Part shown: piece by piece, positions 14,963 through 24,808 of the stretch
How positions within the stretch are numbered: the stretch's first letter is position 1
Layout of the letters: each line of letters opens with the position of its first letter
IMG/VR virus record: IMGVR_UViG_3300042539_001868
Coordinates: 1-62,195 of that record
From: a virus
DNA length: 62,195 bases
Reading direction: 5' to 3' (one strand)
The notes under the pieces: model-generated
What the model saw: only the letters and a program-made list of their open reading frames with translations
Databases searched by the model: none
What the model was told of the DNA's origin: nothing
Position numbers and translations under genes: made by a program

Positions 14963-16426
14963 TTATTTGTAATTGACAATTTGAAACTTAATTTGTCGTT
15001 TATATGTATTGACTTCACCAGTACTTATAACTTGAATATCAATATAATATTCATTTGGTATTTTATCTCTTGTATCAAAAATAAAATAGTACTCGTTAGG
15101 TGTTTTATTTATTTGAGTCCAATCTTGAACCTGAACTTCTGTTTGACCCTCTCTAACATAAACTCTATATTTGGCATCAACTTTTTGTAAAAGTTTTTGT
15201 GTTGTATAAGCTTGTTTTATAACAACACCAACTTTTCTAATATCGGTATTAAAGATTTTTTCATCTTGTTTAATACCATAATAATCAAAACCATAAATTT
15301 TTGGTTCTTGACTTGTAGTCCCTATTTGAATAGAATTTTTGAATGGATATAATGTAAAGTCATTAAGTATACTTGGTAGACTTGTATTATTTAATTTTAA
15401 GTTATACCATTTATCAGAAAATGTACAAGGGGTTTTATAACCAGCCAAAGGTGGTATTACAACTTCATAAACTCCACGAGTTCTTTGACAAGTTGTCAAA
15501 CCTGTCAAACCTTGAATAGGGTCTCCTGTATTATCTAATATATCTACTAAAGGTGTTTGGTCTAGGTTGATAGGATTTCCATCTTCATATAAATAAAGGT
15601 ATAACTTATTAGTTTTACCTAATGTAAATAAATTCCTATCATCATCTATTAAATCGTTATATGTTGTTTCAAGATACGGTTCGTAAAATGTCTGAGTGTG
15701 TCTTGTAAAAAATTGTACCTCATAGTTTTCAGTTAGTCCTGTTAAGTTTTCTACTTGTGGAACAAAGGCAATACCCCATCCTGAAACATTTTCAATTGTA
15801 CCATTAAGAACTGAGTTGATTTCATTTGTCATATCAAATGAAATGTTTTCATTTCCAAATTCAAAATGTTGTACATCAACTATGGTAAGAGCACTGTAAT
15901 TAACATTACCTTGGTTTGTATTACTATAAATCCCTGGTTCAGTCCAAGTTCCTATGGTAGTTGTTTGATACCAATTCGAAGGTCTATCAGAAAAATTTTT
16001 GTCGTACGTTATTTCATACTTCAAATCCGCAAAATCATACCCAACACCTTCATCCCAAATTTGGGGTAAATTAGGATTATCGTCAATAAAAGGAATTCTA
16101 AAAAGAATCAAATCAAAAGATGTCGCTCTTCTTCTTAGTTGTGATGTTTGAGTATTTAAATCTTCAGGGGAAAAAGTTGAAGTGTTTGTCATCCTTAAAA
16201 TATGTTTCAATGTGTCAGTACAACCTGTTGTAATTGTACCATCAAATATTTTTTGTTTTAATAGAGTTAAATCTAAATTAAATATAAAACGAGAATGACC
16301 ATTTAAGGCTTGTGAAAAAGCGGTAGCGCCGTAAAAAAGTTCTGTCACAGGATTCCTACCCGTGTTAGTAAAACTATTGGAAATTATTGTGTTATTTCTA
16401 CTGAAATACGAATTATTTATTGACAT
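14963..16426 (-). CDS. Virion structural protein, probable baseplate/tail
   Basis: 487 residues, beta-rich, Asn/Thr/Tyr-rich, no signal peptide. The N-terminus (NNSYFSRNNTIISNSFTN, then GRNPVTELFYG) and the C-terminal domain (about 290-487: short strands, a KIYGFDYYGIKQDE segment, an Ig-like end with YYIDIQVISTGEVNTYKRQI) look like modular structural domains. I recognise no exact T4 counterpart. Neighbouring genes and transcription from a TATTTAT motif 15 bases upstream support a late structural role. It heads the unit 16426 to 13726. A receptor-side or baseplate-attached role is inference. Confidence 0.6.
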   Translation of the reverse strand: MSINNSYFSRNNTIISNSFTNTGRNPVTELFYGATAFSQALNGHSRFIFNLDLTLLKQKIFDGTITTGCTDTLKHILRMTNTSTFSPEDLNTQTSQLRRRATSFDLILFRIPFIDDNPNLPQIWDEGVGYDFADLKYEITYDKNFSDRPSNWYQTTTIGTWTEPGIYSNTNQGNVNYSALTIVDVQHFEFGNENISFDMTNEINSVLNGTIENVSGWGIAFVPQVENLTGLTENYEVQFFTRHTQTFYEPYLETTYNDLIDDDRNLFTLGKTNKLYLYLYEDGNPINLDQTPLVDILDNTGDPIQGLTGLTTCQRTRGVYEVVIPPLAGYKTPCTFSDKWYNLKLNNTSLPSILNDFTLYPFKNSIQIGTTSQEPKIYGFDYYGIKQDEKIFNTDIRKVGVVIKQAYTTQKLLQKVDAKYRVYVREGQTEVQVQDWTQINKTPNEYYFIFDTRDKIPNEYYIDIQVISTGEVNTYKRQIKFQIVNYK

Positions 16427-16441
16427 TTATAACTTTTAATT

Positions 16442-16448
16442 ATAAATA
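16442..16448 (-). promoter_or_regulatory. Candidate late promoter (TATTTAT) for gene at 16426
   Basis: Minus-strand GATATTTATAATTAAAAG, placed exactly between the stop of the upstream gene (16449) and the start at 16426, 15 bases before the ATG. Confidence 0.62.
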
Positions 16449-18014
16449 TCAATTAATTCTGATTTGTTGATTTAAGATTGTATTATTGGCGTCGGCCAAA
16501 ATTGCCAAAATTTCTGCGGTTGTTTGTCCATTACCCGCGGCTACAGGAACTGGAGGCATTGTTGCGGTAGGATGAACGTGACCTATTACATATGAAAAAA
16601 TCTTTTGAAGTAATTTCATTAACTCATCACCCCTAACCATAGGATATGTAATATTTAAAATACTCTTTTCATCACCTATAAATTTATCTTGTGATATACC
16701 GTAAAGAGTTTCATTTAGATTTATCGCACCTTTAGGGCCTGATGAATCTTGGGACAATAAATAAAGTCTTTGACCTCCTAAAATTCCATAAGTAATATTG
16801 CTTGCGGTATAATCCGCAGGGTATATTGTTGATTTGTTATATTTCCCTTGAGGTCCCACTTCAGGTTTACCTTGATTGTTACCTTGGGTGACAAAAAAAC
16901 CAGTTTCTAAAGTACCTAAATCTAATGTTATTTTAGTATAAAAATATAAATAATTAATAATTTCTTTAACATCATTAAATGAGTTAACGTCTAAAGAAGG
17001 ATTACCTCTTTGATAAGTTATTTTAGATGGCGTTACCACAAACGGAAAACCATTTGTAAAATTCTGTTGACTGTTAACAGTATAACCTGTTATTTGTAAA
17101 TAACTTTCAAATAAACCTCTAATGAATTTATTAATTAAATTAACAACTTCACTTGCCGGTGTGGCAAAAAACCTTAATTCTTCCAGTGGTCCTGTGTAGT
17201 TTGTTCCGACACTTAATTGTGTAATAGTCCCGTCTTTAAATGTTGAGGTATTTGTTAAAGGTCCTGGAACAACATTATATAAACCAACACTTCCATTAAA
17301 ACTGTCTTGTAAATTTTCTAAATTATCAATATTCCAAATGATAACTTTTTTTACCACATTTATATTTTCAGTAAATGAGAAACGTGTCTCAGGTTCACCA
17401 GCAATTTTTGTTTCTGTAAAATTTGAGAGTTGAAGAAATGACCTTAGAGTATTACCTACAGGCAATCTATTTTTTGATAATTCGTTAGTTTTTCCGGCTC
17501 TGATTAATACTTCGTTTTCTTTTATAACAATATCCGCAGTTCCTCGACCTAAAATCGCATTGTCTCCGGGTTCAGGAAAAACACCTTTACTTTTAGATTC
17601 TTTATAGGTGCCGTCCGTATTTTTTATACTTGAATTTTGAATGATTCGATTACCAGACGCTAAAAACTTTTTTGACCCTTGATAGTATTCAAAAGGTGAA
17701 GTTCTTGGGTCTGAAAAAGGTCCTTGTATATAAAATTGACTTTGAAATGGAAAATCTTTATTTTGATAAATTATATGGACATATTCATTTATCTTTGGCG
17801 TTTGATAAACAAAAAAAGGAAGTAATGGTAAAAAAACAATTGGGTCTTTACTAGTCCACTTATCTAATTCTTCATTCCAATCAGGAATTGATTCAATAAT
17901 GTCTCTATAATTTTTAGTTTCAGGTATTACACGTAATCTACCTAACATCATAGGGTCATTATCGTCTAATACAATACCGGGAAAAATTATTTGATGGTCT
18001 TCTTTACTACTCAT
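16449..18014 (-). CDS. Baseplate hub/spike-like protein with N-terminal OB-fold pattern
   Basis: 521 residues. The N-terminus [20 protein letters not shown] then VIPE resembles the OB-fold start of gp5/VgrG-type spike proteins (xGRVKVRIP). About 110-180 hold a loop- and Gly-rich section ([20 protein letters not shown]), then ENEVLIRAG, a pattern I associate with T4-like structural proteins. The C-terminal 60 residues read [20 protein letters not shown] and then a helix; a GHxH-Pro-rich end is common in baseplate spike tips. There is no lysozyme domain, unlike T4 gp5. Start and stop overlap closely with neighbours (start overlaps the 72-residue gene by eight bases). Assignment rests on the OB-like start and context. 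Confidence 0.55.
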   Translation of the reverse strand: MSSKEDHQIIFPGIVLDDNDPMMLGRLRVIPETKNYRDIIESIPDWNEELDKWTSKDPIVFLPLLPFFVYQTPKINEYVHIIYQNKDFPFQSQFYIQGPFSDPRTSPFEYYQGSKKFLASGNRIIQNSSIKNTDGTYKESKSKGVFPEPGDNAILGRGTADIVIKENEVLIRAGKTNELSKNRLPVGNTLRSFLQLSNFTETKIAGEPETRFSFTENINVVKKVIIWNIDNLENLQDSFNGSVGLYNVVPGPLTNTSTFKDGTITQLSVGTNYTGPLEELRFFATPASEVVNLINKFIRGLFESYLQITGYTVNSQQNFTNGFPFVVTPSKITYQRGNPSLDVNSFNDVKEIINYLYFYTKITLDLGTLETGFFVTQGNNQGKPEVGPQGKYNKSTIYPADYTASNITYGILGGQRLYLLSQDSSGPKGAINLNETLYGISQDKFIGDEKSILNITYPMVRGDELMKLLQKIFSYVIGHVHPTATMPPVPVAAGNGQTTAEILAILADANNTILNQQIRIN

Positions 18015-18225
18015 TAGGATTTGTTCTTAACTTATATTCTTTTAATAATAAATTATACGTATTTTCTAATTTATCTAAATGATGAGTTAATTTTATTAAA
18101 CTTTCTTTTGTATTTGAAAAATCTTCTTGGATAAAATCCATAGCAAATGTTAAATCTTTATTTGGTGAGGATTTGTATTCTTTGATAATTTTTAAAACTT
18201 TTTCTGAATCTTCTTTTTTTCCCAT
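18007..18225 (-). CDS. Small coiled-coil protein
   Basis: 72 residues, highly charged and entirely helical in pattern ([36 protein letters not shown]), with heptad leucines over the second half. It overlaps the spike-like gene by eight bases and follows the 649-residue gene by three, so the three are coupled. A small assembly or chaperone-like partner for the baseplate proteins is plausible; no family recognised. Confidence 0.7.
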   Translation of the reverse strand: MGKKEDSEKVLKIIKEYKSSPNKDLTFAMDFIQEDFSNTKESLIKLTHHLDKLENTYNLLLKEYKLRTNPNE

Positions 18226-18228
18226 AAC

Positions 18229-20178
18229 TTAAAACTTTTTTCCATTTGCACTACTTGGTAATGAAACACCCCATGGTGGTACGGCTAACGGTGGTATAGC
18301 GACTTGAACTTTACCATTTTCGGCGTCTTCTTTAGCCATCGCTTTCATTTGACCAAATCTACTTAGAATATCTAAATTTGGACTACCATCAGGCATTGCT
18401 CCTGTAGGAATACCGATTTTTTGATATTCTTCAATTGTACCCATAAACGCTCTCGCTTCTGAATACCCATCACATAATCCTGACGCAAACAACAATGGTA
18501 ATGGTATGCCTTGTCCCCACCCTGTTGTTGCAATTGTTAATAACTGAAGAATTTCATCGATAACGCTTTTACATCGGCGCCAATCTCGAATAAAAGATGC
18601 CACCACTATTAATAATTGAATTAATTTTAAAACCATTACTATTCGTTTATCGGCCTTTTCTCTAGCCAAATCTCTAATTATCGCCTGTAGTAAATTGAAA
18701 ATATCTTTTTTAATTATATTAAATAATTCTCTAACAAAAATCGCACCTATTTTAGAAATTAATTGAGTTACAAATTTTTTGAATTTCTTTATAAAATCCA
18801 TATAAGATTGAATTTCATCTGTTTGTGCATCAAATATCATTGATAGGTTACTTTTTATAGCTTTAAACATAACAATTATTGGTAAAATAATTTTTGGTGT
18901 TAATAAAGCCCTAATAAGTCCATCACAAATTAATTTTATGAAATTAAAATCAACCGATGCTTTTATATTTGCCGAAAACGCCAAACCAAAACCTGGCCAT
19001 CTAGGGTTACTTGTTAACACATTAGTTAAATTATCCGCTGAAGATTCTAAATCAGTTTCGTCTTCCACAAATAACATTTCATTTAAAGCATCTACTAATT
19101 GAGCTGAATTGACAGGTAATTTTACATTATCACAATCTTGAAATTCAACAACCCCATTTTTAATGTTAGTTACCGTTTGTTCAATATTTCTTAAATCAAT
19201 ATCGGTAAATTCAAAAAATGATTCGTCAATACCATCAACATCTGAAAGTTTTGAAATACCACTAACATCTATTTCTCTCGCATTATCAAAACATAAACCT
19301 AAAATTCTTTGGATAATTATTGATAATTTAGTTGCGTCATCGGTTCTTTGAATACCAAAATCGCCTTCAATTGATATTGCACCACATATAGAATCTATAA
19401 TGGACGCTTGTATATTCACAAAATCAGTAATAGTGATACTACGATAATAATCAGATAAAAATTCAATAACTTTATTAATGTTATTTGCTCTATTAACTAA
19501 CGTTACTTTAAACCATCCGCCAGGCACTAAAGTAATTGGGTGTACATCAAAATATTGTATGTCAAACAAAGGTTGACCTGACCTACCTGTATAAAGTTGA
19601 CCATTATCTACAGAATATGGATTACCACTTTGAATTCTGGTATATAATTCTTTATTAAGTGAAAATGGATATATCCCTACTTGAACAGGGAGTTTTTCGT
19701 ACATGGTTCTTCCGACTTTTGTTGCCGGGTCTATCTTTAGACTACCCCTTAAATCTATTGAACTAACTTTAATATAGACACCTGTAGCGCCTGTAGTTGC
19801 TTGGTAAGTTTGTTGTTGACTACAACCAATAGCGTTAACGGATTCCTCCAATAAAATTTTCTCAATTTCAGGTCTGATTTTATTTATTGTTTTTATCAGT
19901 ATCCTTTTTAAATAACTTATAGTATTTGCACCCTTACCACCTGTTATTTTGGATATGTCTAACAATTCCTCAAACTGTGATTTGATTTGTCTTTGGAATT
20001 CTTTTGGTTGGTCTTTTAATTGGTTAACCTGAGTTGTAACTTCGGATTTGGATTTTTCTAAAGAATCTCCCGTTCTTTTTTTCGCACCGTCGTATTGACC
20101 TTTTAAATCATTATAAGCTTTCGCAGAATTGATTTTACTCTTTATTTCGTCATATCCGCTATTAGTATCTAACGCCAT
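18229..20178 (-). CDS. Large structural protein, probable baseplate component
   Basis: 649 residues. The N-terminal 110 residues are coiled-coil (YDEIKSKINSAKAYNDLKG..., EVTTQVNQLKDQPKEFQRQI). A beta-rich domain covers about 130-320 (GVYIKVSSIDLRGSLKID, PLFDIQYFDVHPITL). The C-terminal half has long hydrophobic helices (LIRALLTPKIILPIIVMF; VLKLIQLLIVVASFI), which in a phage particle suggest helix bundles or a membrane-interacting part, not a classical membrane protein. The last 70 residues are Pro/Gly-rich (VAIPPLAVPPWGVSLP). No T4 protein is recognised. It lies between small coiled-coil genes in the late tail unit from 20559 to 16449. Confidence 0.6.
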   Translation of the reverse strand: MALDTNSGYDEIKSKINSAKAYNDLKGQYDGAKKRTGDSLEKSKSEVTTQVNQLKDQPKEFQRQIKSQFEELLDISKITGGKGANTISYLKRILIKTINKIRPEIEKILLEESVNAIGCSQQQTYQATTGATGVYIKVSSIDLRGSLKIDPATKVGRTMYEKLPVQVGIYPFSLNKELYTRIQSGNPYSVDNGQLYTGRSGQPLFDIQYFDVHPITLVPGGWFKVTLVNRANNINKVIEFLSDYYRSITITDFVNIQASIIDSICGAISIEGDFGIQRTDDATKLSIIIQRILGLCFDNAREIDVSGISKLSDVDGIDESFFEFTDIDLRNIEQTVTNIKNGVVEFQDCDNVKLPVNSAQLVDALNEMLFVEDETDLESSADNLTNVLTSNPRWPGFGLAFSANIKASVDFNFIKLICDGLIRALLTPKIILPIIVMFKAIKSNLSMIFDAQTDEIQSYMDFIKKFKKFVTQLISKIGAIFVRELFNIIKKDIFNLLQAIIRDLAREKADKRIVMVLKLIQLLIVVASFIRDWRRCKSVIDEILQLLTIATTGWGQGIPLPLLFASGLCDGYSEARAFMGTIEEYQKIGIPTGAMPDGSPNLDILSRFGQMKAMAKEDAENGKVQVAIPPLAVPPWGVSLPSSANGKKF

Positions 20179-20184
20179 AAAATA

Positions 20185-20559
20185 TTATTTTTTTAATTTA
20201 TATGGTTCGTCTTTTTTTGACAAATCTTTTTCCAACAAATTTTGTAATAACGTATCGTCCATATCTATATCTGAAATAGAAAAAGATTCTTTACTAACAT
20301 TCGATTTTTCCCAAATGCCTGATTGTAACTTAGATAAGGTTAATTTCTTTTCTACGCAATCATTTACGATTTTTTGTTGTTTTTCAATTACCGGACCTAA
20401 CACAGTCATGTCTTCAGGTTCTTTCATCATACTTAACATTTTATTTTGAATCCTTATTGCAGTATTTCTTTGTTCAACTAATTCGTTATAAATCTCTTGC
20501 ATTAAAGATAATATGGATTCTTTTGTTAAGTTGATTTCTTTTTTTACCGGTCTTCCCAT
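20185..20559 (-). CDS. Small coiled-coil protein, first gene of tail unit
   Basis: 124 residues, helical and charged throughout (NLTKESILSLMQEIYNELVE, RNTAIRIQNKMLSMM), with an acidic middle (SISDIDMDDTLLQNLLEKD) and a basic end. No enzyme motif. The start MGRPVKKEI lies five bases after a TATTTAT motif, so the transcript has almost no leader. It begins the run of probable tail genes, just downstream of the late sigma gene on the same strand. Confidence 0.7.
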   Translation of the reverse strand: MGRPVKKEINLTKESILSLMQEIYNELVEQRNTAIRIQNKMLSMMKEPEDMTVLGPVIEKQQKIVNDCVEKKLTLSKLQSGIWEKSNVSKESFSISDIDMDDTLLQNLLEKDLSKKDEPYKLKK

Positions 20560-20564
20560 GTTTT

Positions 20565-20571
20565 ATAAATA
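20565..20571 (-). promoter_or_regulatory. Candidate late promoter (TATTTAT) for tail unit
   Basis: Minus-strand TTAATATTTATAAAACATG, five bases before the start at 20559, in the 26-base gap after the sigma gene. Confidence 0.6.
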
Positions 20572-20585
20572 TTAAATGAAGGGTT

Positions 20586-21338
20586 TTATTTAACCATCTT
20601 TTCTATTAAGTCAAAATAGATAGTCCTGTATTTTTTCATAGAACTTCTGATTTCTTTAGTACTTAAATTTGTCATATCTCTAAGAGAAAGAAGAATAATG
20701 TTTTTGTTAAATTTGTTATTATCGCTACCTATAAAGATATTATCGTAATTTTCGAATATTTCGTACAAAGCATGACCAAGTTTTATTTCGTTATCAGTCA
20801 AGTTTCCACTTTTAATAAATTTATCTAATTCATCTAAAAACTTTTTTATTATTTGTTCTGAACTTATAGATTCTGTATCAATACTGTATGAATATTCAGG
20901 GTTGTTCTCCAAATTAGTGGAGATATCTTCATATGATATTTTTCTATTTGTTTCCTTTTGGTCTTTGATAATTTGACCCATTAGATAGTTTTTACAAATA
21001 GTACCAAAGTATGAGTAAGCTTTCTTTTCTTTTGATGGTTTAAATTTATCAACTTTAGTCATCAAAAAAGAATGTGTGTCGATATGGATTTCATAAAAAT
21101 CCATATCTTTTCTGTACAGTTTATATCTTCTTATTATGGAAGATATCATTTTGTCTAATGGTTTTCTCAAAAAATCGTTGTAGATTTTGTTCTTTTCCTC
21201 AAAAGTTGTTGATTCTAAGTATCTAACAACCGCCAATTCTTCTCGAACATCAAAATAATTTGCTTGTTTTGGTTTTCTACCTTTCTTTTTTAAATCAACA
21301 CTAGTATCACCTGTTAGATTTAAGTTTTCGGTCATCAA
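20586..21338 (-). CDS. 55: Late-transcription sigma factor, T4 gp55-like
   Basis: 250 residues (T4 gp55 is 185). It directs host RNA polymerase to phage late promoters. A Lys-rich N-terminus (KKKGRKPKQANYFDV) leads into helices corresponding to sigma region 2: LRKPLDKMISSIIRRYKLY, DTHSFLMTKVDKFKPSK, then the signature AYSYFGTICKNYLMGQIIKD, typical of gp55-type and other sigma-70 region 2 proteins. The C-terminus has helices with LSLRDMTNLSTKEIRSSMK, a helix-turn-helix-like stretch that could be a vestigial region 4; T4 gp55 itself lacks one. The many TATTTAT boxes near late genes are its likely target. It overlaps the upstream glycosyltransferase stop by four bases. Confidence 0.85.
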   Translation of the reverse strand: MMTENLNLTGDTSVDLKKKGRKPKQANYFDVREELAVVRYLESTTFEEKNKIYNDFLRKPLDKMISSIIRRYKLYRKDMDFYEIHIDTHSFLMTKVDKFKPSKEKKAYSYFGTICKNYLMGQIIKDQKETNRKISYEDISTNLENNPEYSYSIDTESISSEQIIKKFLDELDKFIKSGNLTDNEIKLGHALYEIFENYDNIFIGSDNNKFNKNIILLSLRDMTNLSTKEIRSSMKKYRTIYFDLIEKMVK

Positions 21339-22150
21339 ATTTCATTTGATTCAAACGTTATGGCTCTATCATTGATAAAGAAATATTCTTTCTTAGCCGA
21401 GTCAATCCAAAACTTAACTTCATTTTCAGTTAAAACGTCTTGACCGTTTTTGTAATTCCAAAATATAGAACCATTCCTCAAGTTAACATGTTTATAACCT
21501 ATTCTAGGTATACTCATTATTTTTACGGAGTTATGTGTTAACCTTAAAAATAATTCATAACCAAAAGTTAATTTGAATGATGGTTTTAACATTCCCCAAT
21601 CAACAAAGGTAGATTTTTTTATAACCATACCTGAAATTTGAAAGTTCTGAAATTGTTGTAAAGTTTCATTTGTTAAGAAACCAATTTCTGAGGAAATATT
21701 CATAGCAAATGTTGCTTCATTAGTGAAACCAACAAAAAGACCTTTTTCATCAGTATCAACAACTATTGGTAAGAACACGTCAACATCTGAATATACTTTT
21801 GAATATTCATTAACATTCTTAAACCAAATACTTGAGTATTCGTCATCGAATTCAAAAATTGAAATCCACTTTGATTTTGCAGATTGAACTCCAAAGTTTA
21901 TTTGTTTTGAGAAATTAGGTTCTTTAGTCCATTCATATTTTACAACATTTAAATCACCAAAATCAAAGTTATTAAGATGTTCAACTAATGTAGTTTCATT
22001 TGTATGAACAATTACTAATTCATTTATTTGAGTTTTTTGTGTTTTTAAAGATTCAATACATTTGTTAAAGTAATCCTCAAATCCAAAAGGCATTGCCGAT
22101 TTTATTGGTAATATTACCGATACGTCAAATTTTTCAATGTTATTTTCCAT
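21335..22150 (-). CDS. Glycosyltransferase family 2-like protein
   Basis: About 271 residues from ATG 22150 (MENNIEKFDVSVILP); the ATG at 22189 lies inside the upstream gene and is less likely. GT-A fold signs: DVSVILPIKSAMPFGFEDYF at the start, a nucleotide-sugar strand, then the metal-binding acidic cluster ISIFEFDDEYSS near 110, and an acceptor-side helix (FGYELFLRLTHNS). It would transfer a sugar from a nucleotide donor in the host cytoplasm. It follows the GT-B gene at 22152 with a one-base gap, so the pair is probably co-translated. Donor and acceptor are unknown. Confidence 0.78.
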   Translation of the reverse strand: MENNIEKFDVSVILPIKSAMPFGFEDYFNKCIESLKTQKTQINELVIVHTNETTLVEHLNNFDFGDLNVVKYEWTKEPNFSKQINFGVQSAKSKWISIFEFDDEYSSIWFKNVNEYSKVYSDVDVFLPIVVDTDEKGLFVGFTNEATFAMNISSEIGFLTNETLQQFQNFQISGMVIKKSTFVDWGMLKPSFKLTFGYELFLRLTHNSVKIMSIPRIGYKHVNLRNGSIFWNYKNGQDVLTENEVKFWIDSAKKEYFFINDRAITFESNEI

Positions 22151-22151
22151 A

Positions 22152-23213
22152 TTATTCAGTTGTTTCAAATTTAGATAATTGTTCTTCAAATGAAGTCAAT
22201 CTTGTGTTTATGTATCTTTCAAAAAGTTGAATTGCAACTTTTTCAAATTCTTCTTTTGTTGATAAGTTCTCAACAGTTTTCAACATCTCCTCTTTCAATT
22301 CAGGTTTAACATTATCTTCCAACCAATTTTGTAAAAAGTCGGCGATAAAATCAACAACTTGATTTTTATTATTTACCCAAAGTCCATTATTCTCATTCAT
22401 CCAACTTGGTAATAAGTTTGGAACTAAACCTAAAACAGGTACTCCAACTTTCATAGATTCTAATGGGAAAGTTCCAAAACCACTTGTTTCATCAACCCAA
22501 ACAGATAAGAAACAATCTTTAAGAGTGCTAGCAAATTCTTTTTCAGAAAGACCTCTCATGTCTCTAAATGTAATCCATCTGTATTGAGGGAATTTAATAT
22601 AGAAAGTTTTAATTATGTTTATTGCGTCTCTTTGGTCTCTTGAATGGATGGCAATTATTGGTTTTGCAGGTAAACTTTGTTTTTCAAAATTATCCGAAAT
22701 AAAAGGTTTTAAAATGTCAAAAGAAACGTTTCTCATAACATTTTCAATAAATTCTTTTTGGAATTCTGAAGTCGTGATACATTTCATAAAACCTAATTGT
22801 GACCAAGTTTGACCTGGTTGTAATGTTTCTAACATATGGTCATATGCTTGACACAACACTATTTTACCACAAGGTAATTTAGACAGTTGACTCATCACAA
22901 ATCCATATAATTCAGGAATAATAACAAAATCTTCAGGCGCAACTTCTAAGTTTTGACCTTCGATTGCTTTGTGAGGAATTTTTTCCATATATTCTTTACC
23001 TAACCAACCTTCTACTCCTGAGTAATCAGGTTTCTCATGTAAAATAATTGCGTTATAACCTGCGTTTATTAATGTCATGGCTAAGTTATAAATGTAACTT
23101 ATAGACGCTTTAGCATTTCCTTTTGTGTCTTGAACAATCAAATAAATTCTTGATTTTTTTGATTTCAAGTTTTCAATAGATTTTTCGACTTTTGAAATTT
23201 GTTCTTGATTCAT
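22152..23213 (-). CDS. GT-B glycosyltransferase (family 4-like)
   Basis: 353 residues. The first 30 residues are a charged helix; then RIYLIVQDTKGNAKASISYI begins the N-terminal Rossmann domain. The C-terminal donor domain holds KPIIAIHSRDQRDAINIIK and the signature ETSGFGTFPLESMKVGVPVLG (key Glu with Gly-Phe-Gly), where family 4 enzymes bind nucleotide sugar. The final 60 residues are helical. It is co-directional with and next to the GT2 gene at 21335. It lies outside the AT-rich island, among core genes (sigma, PhoH), so it may be an older glycosylation gene of this phage lineage. Confidence 0.82.
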   Translation of the reverse strand: MNQEQISKVEKSIENLKSKKSRIYLIVQDTKGNAKASISYIYNLAMTLINAGYNAIILHEKPDYSGVEGWLGKEYMEKIPHKAIEGQNLEVAPEDFVIIPELYGFVMSQLSKLPCGKIVLCQAYDHMLETLQPGQTWSQLGFMKCITTSEFQKEFIENVMRNVSFDILKPFISDNFEKQSLPAKPIIAIHSRDQRDAINIIKTFYIKFPQYRWITFRDMRGLSEKEFASTLKDCFLSVWVDETSGFGTFPLESMKVGVPVLGLVPNLLPSWMNENNGLWVNNKNQVVDFIADFLQNWLEDNVKPELKEEMLKTVENLSTKEEFEKVAIQLFERYINTRLTSFEEQLSKFETTE

Positions 23214-23217
23214 ATTT

Positions 23218-23487
23218 TTAGTATTTGTTTATTAATTTTTTATTCAGTAAACTGTTAAAGGCGATTTTGAATGGTAATGATAAACCACTTGTTTTAGCAC
23301 CTAGGGTTTCATCTAAATCGTCGTTTTCGGTTAATATTGTGTCAGTTAACATTTTAACCATTTCATATTTTACAACACTGATGTGATTTTCAGCGACGCC
23401 TGAGTTAATCATTGGAGGTTCTATATTGATATAGTCTTCAATAGCGTCCAAGTCCAAAAAATAATGTTCTCCTAATATTTTTAACAT
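23218..23487 (-). CDS. Hypothetical small protein
   Basis: 89 residues, acidic and helical, with ALGAKTSGLSLPFKIAFNSL near the C-terminus. No motif recognised. It overlaps the HAD-like gene upstream by seven bases and sits five bases ahead of the GT-B gene, so it is part of the same message. A regulatory or adaptor role cannot be told from sequence. Confidence 0.7.
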   Translation of the reverse strand: MLKILGEHYFLDLDAIEDYINIEPPMINSGVAENHISVVKYEMVKMLTDTILTENDDLDETLGAKTSGLSLPFKIAFNSLLNKKLINKY

Positions 23488-24083
23488 AATTCCATTTCTT
23501 TAAGTTTTTGTTCTAACTCTTTTAATGTTGTAATTGAGTGAGTCCAATTTATGTGTTTATTATATTCCGTCTCATACTTGATAATAAATTTATTTGACGG
23601 ACACTCCAATAATAAGGTAGGATTCGAAGTAAGTAAAACATCTATTTCATCCCACATAGAATTTATTGTATGATTACTGTAAAATTTTACTTTTTCCAAA
23701 AGACATCCAAACTTTGATAAGAAAAATAAAGATGCCGGTTTTGATTTACCCATTTCATCTGAAACAATAGTTAAATCGTTGTTATCTCTTAACTTTACAT
23801 ATAATTCATTTAAATCGTTGAATGTTGTGTATTCTGTTGATTGTGCATGACCAAAAATTTCCATAGGAAATTCTTCGTAAATAAATGAATAAAGTTCTTC
23901 TTCGTTTTGAAATGTGAAATGTTCAGACAAATTCAAACTTGTAACAGGTAAACTCATTTTATATTCAAATGAATTTTCATCTTCAATACCTTCAGTCTTA
24001 TCAATCATAAATTTTTGATAAGTTTGTTCGATTTTACCTATGGTGTTTCTTAATACACCGTTGATTTCAATTCCAATTCTCAT
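23481..24083 (-). CDS. Degenerate HAD-like phosphatase fold protein
   Basis: 200 residues. The N-terminus MRIGIEINGVLRNTI aligns with HAD motif I (DxDGV), but both catalytic aspartates are changed, to Glu6 and Asn8. Further on, LTIVSDEMGKSKPASLFFL resembles motif II (Thr/Ser) and motif III Lys, and FYSNHTINSMWDEIDVLLTS could be motif IV with acidic residues. T4-like phages often carry HAD-type 5'-nucleotidases. The missing nucleophile suggests a binding or structural role, or an unusual chemistry. Overlaps PhoH by four bases. Confidence 0.6.
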   Translation of the reverse strand: MRIGIEINGVLRNTIGKIEQTYQKFMIDKTEGIEDENSFEYKMSLPVTSLNLSEHFTFQNEEELYSFIYEEFPMEIFGHAQSTEYTTFNDLNELYVKLRDNNDLTIVSDEMGKSKPASLFFLSKFGCLLEKVKFYSNHTINSMWDEIDVLLTSNPTLLLECPSNKFIIKYETEYNKHINWTHSITTLKELEQKLKEMELC

Positions 24084-24808
24084 TCTTCGTATCTTTTCAA
24101 GATTTTAGTAATCAAAGGATTTCTAACGATATCACCATCACCGAACTCAAATACACCAATATCGTTAACATCTTTGAATTTTTTAATAACATCATAAAGC
24201 CCACTGTGAGTTTTATCTTTGTAACGGTCGGTTTGTTCTAAATCACCTGATATTAAAAATTTAGAATTAAATCCAATCCTTGTCAATAGAAGTTTCATTT
24301 GATTTGGAGTGGCGTTTTGTGCTTCTTCAAATATTAAAATTGAATTATCAATGTTCATACCTCTCATATACGCCAATGCAAAGACTTCAATGATATCATT
24401 TTCTTTTAATCTTTCTCTAGCCTCTTTCCCGATTATTTTATTCATCAAATAGTAAGATGGGAATATATACGGGTCTAATTTTTCTTCTACATTACCAGGA
24501 AGAGAACCTAATTTTTCTTCCGCTTCAACCGCGGGTCTTACAATAATAATTTTTTCATATTGGTTGTTAGGGTCCGCCAACAAATCCAAAGCCGCCTTCA
24601 TAGCTATGTAACTTTTACCAACGCCAGCAGGTCCTGAACAAATTGTTATTTGGTTTTTACATAGAATGTCATAATATTTCTTTTGATTCTCGGAAAGATA
24701 TTTTTCTTTGGATTTTTTCTTAATAGTTTCAATGATAAATTCTTTCCTATTAAAGATTTTTTTCGGTTCATCACTGTTACTTGAGGTGATTTTCTTTTTT
24801 TGTACCAT
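24080..24808 (-). CDS. phoH: PhoH-like P-loop ATPase
   Basis: 242 residues. Walker A SGPAGVGKSYIAMKA near 57-71, Walker B NSILIFEEAQNATPNQMKLL near 163, and downstream motifs TRIGFNSKFLISGDLEQTDR define the PhoH family, related to the N-terminal half of RecD-like helicases. Basic N-terminal tail (MVQKKKITSSNSDEPKK). PhoH is widespread in T4-like phages; its exact role in infection is unsettled (RNA or nucleotide metabolism). It overlaps the glycosyltransferase at 24777 by 32 bases and marks the right-hand core boundary of the sugar island. Confidence 0.93.
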   Translation of the reverse strand: MVQKKKITSSNSDEPKKIFNRKEFIIETIKKKSKEKYLSENQKKYYDILCKNQITICSGPAGVGKSYIAMKAALDLLADPNNQYEKIIIVRPAVEAEEKLGSLPGNVEEKLDPYIFPSYYLMNKIIGKEARERLKENDIIEVFALAYMRGMNIDNSILIFEEAQNATPNQMKLLLTRIGFNSKFLISGDLEQTDRYKDKTHSGLYDVIKKFKDVNDIGVFEFGDGDIVRNPLITKILKRYEE

